A program made the position numbers and the translations under genes. A stretch of 64,000 nucleotides of DNA. Origin: Gottfriedia endophytica. GTDB taxonomy: Bacteria; Bacillota; Bacilli; Bacillales; Bacillaceae_G. The stretch is from contig NZ_JAGIYQ010000008.1 of NCBI RefSeq assembly GCF_017814275.1, forward strand, positions 62,001 to 126,000, in the 5' to 3' direction. This document shows positions 52,716 to 62,600 of this stretch, in pieces. Every line of letters starts with the position of its first letter. The first letter of the stretch is position 1. The notes under the pieces were generated by a model. The model did not search any database and was not told where the DNA came from. It saw nothing but the letters and a program-made list of their open reading frames with translations.

Positions 52716-53522
52716 ATGAAATGTAGTTTAAAATTGCTTTTATTTATTGCTGCCTTGTTATTTAGTTCTCCATTGTCTGCTTTTGCATACAGTAATGCAC
52801 CGCAAAATTGGGGAATTGTACGTGCCAAAAATGAAGTACCTCCTGATGCGGGAACTTTCTTTAATCAAATGCTCGCAAAAAATGGTGGGATTTATTTAGG
52901 AGATACGAGAAAAAAAGATATCTATTTAACTTTTGATAATGGATATGAGAATGGTTTTACGCCAAAATTTTTGGACGTGCTGAAAAAACATCATGTTCCT
53001 GCAACTTTTTTTATTACTGGACATTACATAAGAGCAAACCCTGAATTAGTAAGAAGAATGGTAGCGGAAGGGCATATTGTGGGGAATCACTCTTGGAGCC
53101 ATCCAGATATGACTACTATTAGTGATTCGAAAATTGAGGAAGAATTAGAAAAAGTAAAAATGGCATACGAAGAATTAACTGGTCGAAGTGATATGAGGTA
53201 TTTCAGGCCTGCAAGGGGAGTGTTCAGTGAAAGAACGCTTGCACTTGTTCACAAGCTAGGATATGAAAATGTTTTTTGGTCTCTAGCGTATGTTGACTGG
53301 AAAATTGATCAACAAAGAGGATGGAATTATGCTTATGATAATGTTATGAAATTAATTCATCCAGGATCAATCATCTTAATGCATACTGTTTCAAGGGATA
53401 ATGCAGAAGCAATTGATGCCGTTATCACTCAGCTTCATAAAAGAGGGTATACCTTTAAAAGTTTAGATGATTTAATGCTTGAGAAAAGCGGGTTTAATCC
53501 GTATTTTTATATGCAAAAATAA
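52716..53522 (+). CDS. pdaA: Peptidoglycan N-acetylmuramic acid deacetylase PdaA
   Basis: 268 aa secreted polysaccharide deacetylase (CE4) required for muramic-delta-lactam in spore cortex. Signal peptide of about 24 residues ends SAFA. NodB motifs: YLTFDNGYENG (TFDNGYE in place of TFDDGxx, typical of PdaA), GNHSWSHPDMT with metal His, RPARGVFSERT, and IILMHTVSRDN. Strong ribosome site is lacking (GGAAAGG is about 15 bases away). Expression in the forespore under SigG is known for B. subtilis; no promoter was resolved here. Confidence 0.93.
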   Translation: MKCSLKLLLFIAALLFSSPLSAFAYSNAPQNWGIVRAKNEVPPDAGTFFNQMLAKNGGIYLGDTRKKDIYLTFDNGYENGFTPKFLDVLKKHHVPATFFITGHYIRANPELVRRMVAEGHIVGNHSWSHPDMTTISDSKIEEELEKVKMAYEELTGRSDMRYFRPARGVFSERTLALVHKLGYENVFWSLAYVDWKIDQQRGWNYAYDNVMKLIHPGSIILMHTVSRDNAEAIDAVITQLHKRGYTFKSLDDLMLEKSGFNPYFYMQK

Positions 53523-53582
53523 AAAAAGGCTATTTCTTTAGGAAGGTGATTACACTCCCTAAAAGAAATAGTCTTTTCCTTT
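53523..53582. terminator. Bidirectional terminator between pdaA and the GT2 fusion
   Basis: AAAAGGCTATTTCTTTAGG / CCTAAAAGAAATAGTCTTTT long stem. It serves convergent transcripts. Confidence 0.88.
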
Positions 53583-53601
53583 TGTTGTATCAGTTTATAG
53601 A

Positions 53602-56331
53602 TTAACGATTTTTAATGGCTTCGTAATTTAATTTTGCATGTTGTTTTGGCGTTCTGATTACATAAGGATTATCTTTAGTATTTGACATAAATTCTTCGTC
53701 TTTGTTTACAAATTTTTGAATTCCTTTTAAAACTTGTTCTTCCTCTGTAACAACTTCACCAAATAGTAAGTCTTGTGTAATTGGCCCTTGATTATAGTGC
53801 TCATAATAGAAACGGTCGTAATCAAATTGGTAGAAGATTACTGGCTTTTCCATATAAGAAAAATCAAATGAAACTGTTGAATAATCCGTAATTAATAAAT
53901 CTGAACGCTTTAATAATGACTGAACTGTTTCTTCCCCTTGACGAACAATCTTAATGCGAGGGTGGAAATCTGGAACTTCCTTCATATATCTTTGCGTCTC
54001 ATAATGTGGATAGAACAACATTGTTAAATCATTTTCTTCTAACATGTGATGTAAATGTGGATTGCTCAGTAAAGACATGTAACGATTAAAATAGTCAGAA
54101 CTCATCAATAGCGGAGTACTTTTATTCCAATTACGCCATGTCGGCATCAACAGAATGGTTTTTCCATTTCCAACGTCTTCTAACTGATCCCATCTTGCTA
54201 AACCAGTAATAGCAACCTCATTTTCATCATATCCAAACTCTGACACAATATGATCTTTCTCAAATTGTGAAGATACGATAAATAACGAATAATCCATTCT
54301 GTTTTTATTTAAGACATGGTTTACTCGACTAACTCCGATTACGCCATGTTGGAGGAAAATCTTTTGATTTTGTTGCCATTCTGGATGACATTTTAATACT
54401 TGAATGTATTCATTTGTATACATATTTGCACGTTCAGAATATGCGTTGATCGATTTGTCACATGTTAAAAGGTAAAGTGTATGACGTATACTACCATATT
54501 GAATGGCATTGCCTAAATCTTTAATTCGCTCATAATCTTTTGCGTTCTTATCGATTAAGTAGTAACAATTTTCCACAAGATTATTTTCACGAATGTATTT
54601 AAACAAATGATATGAATTATCTTGGGCTGTATCTTTTCGCTCTCCAATAAACCAAATATGCTTTTTACGTAAACGCGCTTGTGTTAGACGATACAAGTAA
54701 AAAATAAGAAATGCTTTCCATTCTCTTTTTAGAACAAGTAATCCAACTTCAAACATAAAATCTCGGGAAATTCTTTGGATGTTTGTCTGTAACTTTCCAA
54801 AAAGGCCAGCTTTTTTAATACGAATGTGCAAATTTTTCTTTGGAAAATATGGAACTATACTATGCGTACGTGTTGTAGATGGTTTCGTACTTGCTTTTGT
54901 TGAAAAATAAAAAATGTGAAGAGGTTTCTTTAGAACAACATCGCCCAATTGTACAACCAACAATACTTCATAGTCTCCATCAGGTAATATTTCTGATAGA
55001 GATAATGTTGTTGTTTTAAAGCCACTATGATCATAATCGACACTATTTTTTGAAAGCACGTAGGAAATATCAGATCGCACTAATGTTTCTAAAGGAGCCT
55101 TAATCACTTGTCCATTTGATTTATTTACAAAATGTAGCTCTTTGATTGAGCCAGTATTATTTAACTCTTCAATAAATGCATATCCACCTATTTGAAGCTT
55201 ATCACCACGCAATGAAAGAATTTCCACTTTTTGATTAAGTTTAAATTCTGTAATTTGGACACATTTTTTATATTGTGGATAGTATTTTGCGAAATAGTTA
55301 TAGTATTGATTATCCATTTTGAATGCAGTTTTGTTTAACTTTTTGTCGCGTAAAAGCTCAAAATAGGTTTGCATTTCAGTAAGTTGATTGTTTTTAAAAA
55401 TGTGATATAAAATACCAGGCTCCATTTTTAATGCTGTTAATATGTCTTTTGTATAGACGCTTTCGACATACTCGTGACCTACTTCTAGAAATGATGCGAT
55501 ATCATAATCTGGAAGATGAGCAGCTTTTTTAAGAATAGACGCAACTAAGAACTCCCACTGTCTATTTTCGATCGGCTCAATTTTATTTAAAATCTCTTTT
55601 TCCTTGTAAAAACTAACTAATTCTTTTTGTGTTTCTAGTAAATCGCGAAAGAATCGGATACTACTACTTTGAATTAAGCTATCACCATTTGAAAGAACAC
55701 GATAATTTAATACTGTTCTCTTATTAACAACTGTTTTATTTGAACAGATGAGTGCCTGTTGTGTGAACAACAAGTCCTCGCCAACACGTAATTCTTCATT
55801 AAATTGGATGTTATTATTAGTTAACATGCTTCTATTAAAGAGTTTGTTACTAGCTGAAGGACTAAAATTTAATTCAGGATTCTTCAGAATGTGTCTTACT
55901 TTCGGAAGCCCCTTCTTAAATAGTCTTTTCATGTAGGGTAATTTCCACTTTTTAGTTTCATTAAAACATTGGATATCTCCAACAAAAGTATCTGCCTGAG
56001 CTTTTTTCGCTTCACGATACATGAATTCATATGTGGTCGGATCAACTGTATCATCTCCATCAAGGAAAGCGACGTATTCACCTGTGGCATGACGTAAACC
56101 AGTATTTCGTGCAGCACTTGGTCCGCTATTTTCTTGTTCGATATAGATTAGTTGAGGGGATTTTTGAGTATACTCTTTTATAACTTCTTTACTATTATCA
56201 GTTGAACCATCATTTACAATGATTATTTCAATGTCATTTAATGACTGATTTAAAACGCTATCTAGTGTTTCGTGTAGTATATCTTCTTTGTTATAAACGA
56301 TGACAACTACACTTACTTTCATACTTTTCAT
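53602..56331 (-). CDS. GT2–polyol-phosphate transferase fusion, large paralogue
   Basis: 909 aa. Residues about 5-230: GT2 domain (VSVVVIVYNKEDILHETL, IIVNDGSTDNS, AFLDGDDTVDP). Residues about 365-465: beta-rich linker domain like the N-terminal domain of some TagF-type enzymes. Residues about 530-909: CDP-polyol phosphotransferase with FLQHGVIGVSRV, LLMPTWRNWN, FYPHYETQRY and LLITDYSTVSFDFSYMEKP. It is distant from tagGH and tarIJ but has the same overall layout as the 770-aa protein at 31542. In B. subtilis pdaA and yfjP flank other genes, so it appears inserted. Glycerol or ribitol specificity is not decidable. Confidence 0.84.
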   Translation of the reverse strand: MKSMKVSVVVIVYNKEDILHETLDSVLNQSLNDIEIIIVNDGSTDNSKEVIKEYTQKSPQLIYIEQENSGPSAARNTGLRHATGEYVAFLDGDDTVDPTTYEFMYREAKKAQADTFVGDIQCFNETKKWKLPYMKRLFKKGLPKVRHILKNPELNFSPSASNKLFNRSMLTNNNIQFNEELRVGEDLLFTQQALICSNKTVVNKRTVLNYRVLSNGDSLIQSSSIRFFRDLLETQKELVSFYKEKEILNKIEPIENRQWEFLVASILKKAAHLPDYDIASFLEVGHEYVESVYTKDILTALKMEPGILYHIFKNNQLTEMQTYFELLRDKKLNKTAFKMDNQYYNYFAKYYPQYKKCVQITEFKLNQKVEILSLRGDKLQIGGYAFIEELNNTGSIKELHFVNKSNGQVIKAPLETLVRSDISYVLSKNSVDYDHSGFKTTTLSLSEILPDGDYEVLLVVQLGDVVLKKPLHIFYFSTKASTKPSTTRTHSIVPYFPKKNLHIRIKKAGLFGKLQTNIQRISRDFMFEVGLLVLKREWKAFLIFYLYRLTQARLRKKHIWFIGERKDTAQDNSYHLFKYIRENNLVENCYYLIDKNAKDYERIKDLGNAIQYGSIRHTLYLLTCDKSINAYSERANMYTNEYIQVLKCHPEWQQNQKIFLQHGVIGVSRVNHVLNKNRMDYSLFIVSSQFEKDHIVSEFGYDENEVAITGLARWDQLEDVGNGKTILLMPTWRNWNKSTPLLMSSDYFNRYMSLLSNPHLHHMLEENDLTMLFYPHYETQRYMKEVPDFHPRIKIVRQGEETVQSLLKRSDLLITDYSTVSFDFSYMEKPVIFYQFDYDRFYYEHYNQGPITQDLLFGEVVTEEEQVLKGIQKFVNKDEEFMSNTKDNPYVIRTPKQHAKLNYEAIKNR

Positions 56332-56548
56332 TGCAAAAATACTCCTCTGCAGTTTATCTCTTAAGCCTTCAAATAGTTTATCATAAGTTGAAATAAATTT
56401 GGCTGTTTTTAAGTAGATAGGATGTCTTCTTAGAATGGGAATGAAAAGTTAAATAAAGAGAGGTTCTCTATTAATTTGCTACATTTTCTCGATTATCCTC
56501 ATTATGCTATAATATCACTCAGAGTATTCAGGGAGAGGAAGCGGGGAT

Positions 56549-57409
56549 ATGTGGAAAGTGGAAGTAAAGCTTGCATCGCCATATAAATGGAATGAAGTCA
56601 TAAAGAGACTTGTTGATGAGCCAACCTTTTCGGTGTATTTAGAAGAGGAAATGATCAGTATCCCTTTACGAATCGATGGAGAAAAAGCGGTTGTAAAAGT
56701 AAAGCAATTAAATGAAGAACCTTGTTTATTTGAAATTACTTCATCTCATTTAAATAAAGAAACGATTTTAAAGAAGGTATCACATATTTTGCAATTAGAT
56801 ACATCATTTGAAAAAGTCAATCAATCACTTCAAGAAACTACGGTTGCACCTTTGCTAACATTATTTCAACATACACCTTTAACCGTTTCGAATGATCCAT
56901 TTGCAACGTTGATTTCCTGTATTATTCACCAACAAATTCAGCGCTCATTTGCGATTCAGATTACAAAACGATTTATTCAAACATATGGTGAACAGGTTGA
57001 AAATGAATGGTTTTTTCCTACACCTGAAACAGTTGCCTCTCTAACTGTAGATGAATTACGAACGTTACAATTAAGTTTTCGAAAAGCTGAATATATGATT
57101 GGGATTGCCAAAGCATGGTGTGATGGTACGCTAAACCATCAAAACTATCAAACTTTGCCTACTAATGAGATTTTAAAAGAATTGATCGCATTAAAAGGTG
57201 TTGGCCCGTGGACAGTGGAAAACTTTCTATTGTTTGGTTTAGGTCATAAAGATGTGTTTCCAGTAGGAGATGTAGGTATCCAAATCGCTTTACAAAAATT
57301 ATTAAAATTAGAAGAAAAACCATCTAAAGATATACTGGAGCAGGTAAAAGAACAAGTGTCACCGTTCGGAAGCTATGCGGCATTATATCTTTGGAAAAGC
57401 ATAGAATAA
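56549..57409 (+). CDS. yfjP: DNA-3-methyladenine glycosylase family (YfjP)
   Basis: 286 aa base-excision glycosylase of the HhH-GPD superfamily (AlkA class). [16 protein letters not shown] starts the catalytic domain near residue 110. The helix-hairpin-helix is [19 protein letters not shown], with catalytic Asp in PVGDVGIQ (about residue 240). N-terminal about 95 residues form the AlkA-like beta domain. The following gene starts 13 bases downstream, the conserved yfjP-yfjO pair. Confidence 0.88.
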   Translation: MWKVEVKLASPYKWNEVIKRLVDEPTFSVYLEEEMISIPLRIDGEKAVVKVKQLNEEPCLFEITSSHLNKETILKKVSHILQLDTSFEKVNQSLQETTVAPLLTLFQHTPLTVSNDPFATLISCIIHQQIQRSFAIQITKRFIQTYGEQVENEWFFPTPETVASLTVDELRTLQLSFRKAEYMIGIAKAWCDGTLNHQNYQTLPTNEILKELIALKGVGPWTVENFLLFGLGHKDVFPVGDVGIQIALQKLLKLEEKPSKDILEQVKEQVSPFGSYAALYLWKSIE

Positions 57410-57422
57410 TGGAGCTGTATAT

Positions 57423-58802
57423 ATGAATAAACAAGATACAAATAGTTTAGAAGTTGGACAATCAATTCCTTTAACGATTAAACGAATTGGGATTAATGGT
57501 GAAGGAGTAGGATACTTTAAACGCCAAGTTGTTTTTGTTCCTGGGGCTCTTCCTGGTGAAGAGGTTGTTGCAGAAGTAACAAACATACGAAATGGATTTG
57601 CTGAGGGGAAAATTCAGCGTATTCGTAAAACTGCACCTGAACGAGTGGAATCACCTTGCTCAGTCTATGAACAATGTGGTGGATGTACATTATTACATGC
57701 CTCTTATGAAGGGCAGCTTGCATATAAAAAAGATATCGTCATCCAAGCGATGGAAAGACATGCAAGAGAGTTGCTAGAATCAACGCCAATCAAAGACACA
57801 CTTGGCATGAAAGAGCCATGGAATTATCGAAACAAAAGTCAGCTACAAGCAGGACTACAAAAAAACAAAATTATTGCCGGCCTTTATGGTCAAAAATCTC
57901 ATAATATTGTTGATATCGGCCACTGTCCAATTCAACATCAAGATTTAAATAAAGTGACTGGGAAAGTTAAAAAAATCCTTACACGTTTAAATATACCTGT
58001 TTACAATGATCGAAAAGGTTCTGGAATCATTCGTACAATTGTAACAAGAGTTGGTGTCCAAACAGGACAAATTCAATTAGTGTTAATCACAGGTAAAAAG
58101 GACTTCCCACAAAAAGATCAATTAGTAACTGAAATCCAAAGAAGAATTCCAGAAGTAACAAGTCTAGTGCTCAATGTGAACGGACAAAATACATCAACAA
58201 TCTTTGGTAAAGAAACGGTATTTTTAGCAGGAGAAGAAGTGATCCAAGAAAACTTAGGTGATCTATCATTCGAGTTATCTGCAAGAGCATTCTTCCAATT
58301 AAATCCGATTCAAACTGTTACTTTATATGATGAAGTAAAAAAAGCAGCAGCACTAACAGGAACTGAAAATGTTGTCGATGCATACTGCGGTGTTGGTACA
58401 ATAGGATTGTGGCTTGCAAAAGATGCAAAAGAAGTACGTGGTATGGAAATCATCGAAGAAGCTGTTGAAGACGCAAAACAAAATGCCCTACAAAACGGCT
58501 ACACAAACGCATACTACGAAGCAGGAAAAGCAGAACAAGTTTTACCAAAATGGCTAAAACAAGGCTGGAAACCAGATGTTATCGTAACGGATCCACCTCG
58601 TACAGGTTGTGATCAACAGTTTATTGATACTGTTCTTCAAGTCAAACCTCAAAAAGTAGTTTATGTATCTTGTAATCCTTCTACTTTGGCTAGGGATTTG
58701 AAGACATTAAGTAAAGCTTATAAGATTGAGTATATTCAGCCTGTGGATATGTTTCCGCATACTGCGCATGTTGAGTGCTGTGCGTTGCTAATATTACGTT
58801 AA
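57423..58802 (+). CDS. rlmCD: 23S rRNA (uracil) methyltransferase RlmCD (YfjO)
   Basis: RumA/TrmA-family m5U methyltransferase of 459 aa. An N-terminal TRAM domain (about 8-70, [21 protein letters not shown]) is followed by a 4Fe-4S motif [14 protein letters not shown], with further Cys in GHCPIQ. SAM-binding part: [16 protein letters not shown]. Catalytic Cys region is [14 protein letters not shown], after VTDPPRTGC. RlmCD modifies two uridines in 23S rRNA; TrmFO-like tRNA roles are less likely. The paralogue YefA is similar, but yfjP next door fits YfjO. Confidence 0.9.
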   Translation: MNKQDTNSLEVGQSIPLTIKRIGINGEGVGYFKRQVVFVPGALPGEEVVAEVTNIRNGFAEGKIQRIRKTAPERVESPCSVYEQCGGCTLLHASYEGQLAYKKDIVIQAMERHARELLESTPIKDTLGMKEPWNYRNKSQLQAGLQKNKIIAGLYGQKSHNIVDIGHCPIQHQDLNKVTGKVKKILTRLNIPVYNDRKGSGIIRTIVTRVGVQTGQIQLVLITGKKDFPQKDQLVTEIQRRIPEVTSLVLNVNGQNTSTIFGKETVFLAGEEVIQENLGDLSFELSARAFFQLNPIQTVTLYDEVKKAAALTGTENVVDAYCGVGTIGLWLAKDAKEVRGMEIIEEAVEDAKQNALQNGYTNAYYEAGKAEQVLPKWLKQGWKPDVIVTDPPRTGCDQQFIDTVLQVKPQKVVYVSCNPSTLARDLKTLSKAYKIEYIQPVDMFPHTAHVECCALLILR

Positions 58803-58861
58803 ATTAAAGCAGATGGAACAGAGAATCTATAAAAGATTCTAGCTGAACCATCTGCTTTAAT
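58803..58861. terminator. Hairpin after rlmCD
   Basis: ATTAAAGCAGATGG / CCATCTGCTTTAAT stem with an inner AGAATCT/AGATTCT stem and weak T run. It overlaps the end of the recombinase remnant. Confidence 0.6.
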
Positions 58862-59021
58862 TTCAATCCTTTCAATTATTCGATGTAATAATTCAGGTGT
58901 TAAAGTATCAATCTTAGTAAATTAAGAAAGAATTTTTTGAAGAGTGCGGATTTGTTCACGTTTATTTGAATCAAATAAATTCTCTTCCTGCAACTTTCGC
59001 TTATCGAATTGCTGTATTTTC
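58803..59021 (-). pseudogene. C-terminal remnant of a serine recombinase
   Basis: On the minus strand one frame reads FDKRKLQEENLFDSNKREQ and RTLQKILS, then a TAA stop, then FTKIDTLTPELLHRIIER and IEIKADGSARIFYRFS before the final stop. The segment TPELLHRxIExIEIKADGSxRIxYRFS is what I know from the C-terminal end of large serine recombinases. There is no catalytic domain or ribosome site, and there is an internal stop, so this is a decayed fragment. It overlaps the 3' end of the BsuPI-like gene by about 20 bases. Confidence 0.6.
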
Positions 59022-59405
59022 AGGCGGAATATTAAATGTAAAGGAAGTAACTGGCATCGAATGAACACGTTTGTCATTTATTTTCCATACAGTTAATATT
59101 GGTTTAACTGTATATGTTCCTGCAGGTACTCTCTTGCCATCATTCGTTTTGTAATTCCACGTACTTTTCCATTGAATTTGTTCCCCGCCGTTTAACGACT
59201 TATGTTGAATCACCTGTAAAAAAAATCTCCCTTTACTAAAATGATACACCGGTTCTCCTTGTGCATTATACACGGTATAATCATAAGCCTGGCTTGTTGG
59301 AAACTCTATAAGAATTGGCTGATCACTATTATTTTTAAACGTAAAAATAAATGTGGCTTGTTCCACATCTGCGATGACCTCTCCAACCCATATCCAATCT
59401 GTCAT
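59001..59405 (-). CDS. BsuPI-type intracellular proteinase inhibitor
   Basis: 134 aa beta-rich protein. QATFIFTFKNNSDQPILIEF, TSQAYDYTVYNAQGEPVY and the C-terminal WNYKTNDGKRVPAGTYTVKP are BsuPI-domain features. No signal peptide, hence intracellular. ATG 59405 follows AAGGAGG by eight bases; longer in-frame starts have none. BsuPI inhibits the intracellular serine protease in B. subtilis. It is in the same orientation as, and downstream of, the large secreted protease but separated by a terminator. Confidence 0.82.
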   Translation of the reverse strand: MTDWIWVGEVIADVEQATFIFTFKNNSDQPILIEFPTSQAYDYTVYNAQGEPVYHFSKGRFFLQVIQHKSLNGGEQIQWKSTWNYKTNDGKRVPAGTYTVKPILTVWKINDKRVHSMPVTSFTFNIPPENTAIR

Positions 59406-59654
59406 GCCTCTAACCTCCTTAGCTAAGATTAATCGATTCCCGCAAACAAAAATCATCCAAAAACAAAATTCTCAAAGGTGATACTCTTTCTTAATGTATA
59501 GAAGTATCCCTTTAATATTGCTTATTACTTTATAAAAAACAACAATCTGTCTAGTTAAAAGATAAAAATAACCTATCAATTAATTTGATCTATTCCTTCT
59601 ATTCCTCCTAAGAAACACCAATATATCAATATTTTTTATTATTACTTGTATAAT

Positions 59655-59686
59655 AAAAGTGCCAGGCAAAATACCTGACACTTTTT
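59655..59686 (-). terminator. Terminator of the bacillopeptidase gene
   Basis: AAAAGTGTCAGG / CCTGGCACTTTT stem on the minus strand, six bases after the stop. Confidence 0.88.
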
Positions 59687-59691
59687 CATAA

Positions 59692-62600
59692 CTATTTCTT
59701 ACTTGGTTTGCAATTTACATATAGCTTTCCTACTGCCGTGGAACTTAATGAATTTCCATACATATCTTCTACTTTTACCACTATTTGTGCACCGTCTAAT
59801 GTAAGCTTCTTAGTTGCTGTCCAGTAGCCCTCATAGTGTCCAGTGCCATTTCCCTTTGCATCCTTTACTTCTGACATAACTACGTCAAAGGTGCTTAAAC
59901 TTGTTGTTGGCACAGATACTGCACTTGTTATGCCATTAATCGGAGCGTTAATTGTAAATACTGCCTTTTTTAATCCAGGCTCACTGTCGAACTCAACCTT
60001 TAATGTTTGATCTGACTTTATTATTACATCACTCGATGGCATTAAATTTTTAATTTCACGTATTGAGTATTTTACATTAACTGTTATGCTCTTAGCAGTT
60101 AAATTGCCAGCTTTGTCTCTAGCAACAACATTTATTACATTTTGCCCTTCCTTGGACATAAGCTTTACTGTCCAATTCCCATTTAAATCTATGTCAGCCT
60201 TTGTTCCATTAACATCAACATTATCTAAATAATTATCTTTAGCTGTTCCCGTTACAGTTATAACCTGATCATTTTTATTTGCGTTATTTTGTGGGCTTGT
60301 AATTTCTAAAACTGGTGCTGTCTTGTCTACTATAACCTTTACTTCACTCGAATAAGGAGTAGATCCGATATCTGTAATAGTTTTCGCCTTCAGAATATTA
60401 ATTCCCTCTTGAAGTACAGCATCAATTGAGAAGCTTCCATCATCATTTGTCTTTCCAGTTGCTATATCTTTATCACCGCTAAATATATGAACGTCCATTC
60501 CTGGAGCTGCCATACCTTTTATTGTTACGTTTTCACTATTAGAATATGGAATGTTTACTGGTGAGGTTATAACTGGAGCCAGTGCTCCAAGCCTAACTGT
60601 TGCCCTAATCATCATGTTTCCATACTCTTTACCCGCTAAAGTGAATTGGCCATTTATAAACTGCCATGATCTTCCTGCTGCAATTGAATTTTTATCCAAT
60701 TGAATTGCTGGGCTTATAGGAGCATACTGATCCTGTATTAAAACCATATAAAAATCACCTGTTACAACTATTTGCTGCGCGGATAAATCAACGACTGTCC
60801 ATTTCCCTTTCTCATTAGAGGCAGTTGCTTTAAACGGCCCTGCTATCATTTTTCCAGGGGAGCCATCCTTTCCACTTGCATCATAAACTGCCGCCTTAAA
60901 TGTTTTTCCAAATGTTGTATCAAGATTAAATAATCCAGAGGTTACTATTCCTGTAGTCTGTCCCGCCGGAAGTGACATTCTTACTGCATAGCCACCTCCT
61001 GGTTCCCATTGAGCCACTGAATATTCTGGTGTTCCATCATCATAACCTATCTCTGCTGTAAAATTTATAAATGGTTTTTGCTGAATATCATGTGTAACAT
61101 TTTGATTACCCGTGATATCTACAGTAAAGCTCTCATCAAAATAGTTATCTGCTGTAACCTTTACTGTATATTTACCTTCATATGCATTTATTGAGTAATT
61201 ACCCTCTGCATCAGTTGTAACTGGTGCTACTGCTGCGTCCTCAATTAAGTAGATTTTAGCGTTTGTCACAGGTTTTCCTGTTTGGGCATTAGTGATTTTT
61301 CCTGTCAATGTTCCCTTAGGTATTGGAACCATTGTAAAGTTTTGATTTTCAAGAACTTGGTTAGCTGCTACTTGAACCGTTTTATCCTGTGGATAGAATC
61401 CATATTGTTCAGCTCTTAATGTATAATTTCCTGCTGCAACCTTAAAACTATATGAGCCGTCTTGAGGATTTGTATTTGTTGAACGACCATTTTCAACAAT
61501 AGATACTGTTGCTGATAATGGAATTGTTGCTATATTTGCATTAGGATTTATTATTTGTTGTTTTGGGCTGTTGCTTACAGGTAGATCTGTTAAGCTAATA
61601 TGTTCTTTAGGGCCATTATTGCTTAAAACTGATGTATTACCTATTGCTGCAGATTTATCTGTTAATTTAAAATCATCTATAAACCATCCCTGATGATTGT
61701 TGGAGTTATTAGAATAAAATAGAAATGCGATATTTATTTTCTGTCCCGCATATTCGCTTAAATCTATTTCTTCATCTGAATATCCACCTGTCTTAGTGCC
61801 TGTATATTCTGCTACTTTATAAAAATCAGTGCCGTCAGTTGAAACCAAAACTTTTCCCTTGCCAATATTTTCTGCTATATCATACCAATTTTTAAACTGT
61901 AAATAAGCAGGTCCTTGCGGCAGGACAATAGTAGGCGATACCAATCCCATTATTTGATTTTCTGAATACGTTCCTTCAAGATTAGTAGCTAAAACCTTTT
62001 CTCCCGAGGCTGCTTTCATAGGTCCTGTCGTTGGTTTTCCCCACTGCCAATCAGAGGTCCCGAGGATTTGCCAACCTGTTATCTCTGTTTCAAAATCATT
62101 AGAGTATCCTATTGTAAGTGCATCTTTAACAATTATTGTATAAACATCACTTATAACCTCATTTTTTCCATAGTCAACTATTCTCCATCTGTAAGTTATA
62201 TTTTTTCCAGATACTACTTTATCAGCTGGAATTACAGCTTCATAGCTTCCTGACTTGTAGTCCCCACTCTTCCTTTCAGTTGGAACTGTTGTCCAATCAT
62301 CTGTTGGATTATTTTTATATTGAAGCTCAACTGAATCAACGCTTATATTATCTTGTACATCTATTTTTAATTTTTGATCCAATCCTGCGAATGTATCTGT
62401 AATAGGTATATGGTTAAATGTTGGTGGAACTGTATCCTGGGCATCTTGTGATACTTGGCCTTTAATATCAGAAAGTCCTTGCATAACTGATGTTACAGCC
62501 TTAAATGCATTTATAACACCATATCCATATCCGTTGTTAGGGGTTTGAGGATATTGAGAGTCAGTACAAGGAGTTGCTGTTTGCTCTATTATTTTTTCCA

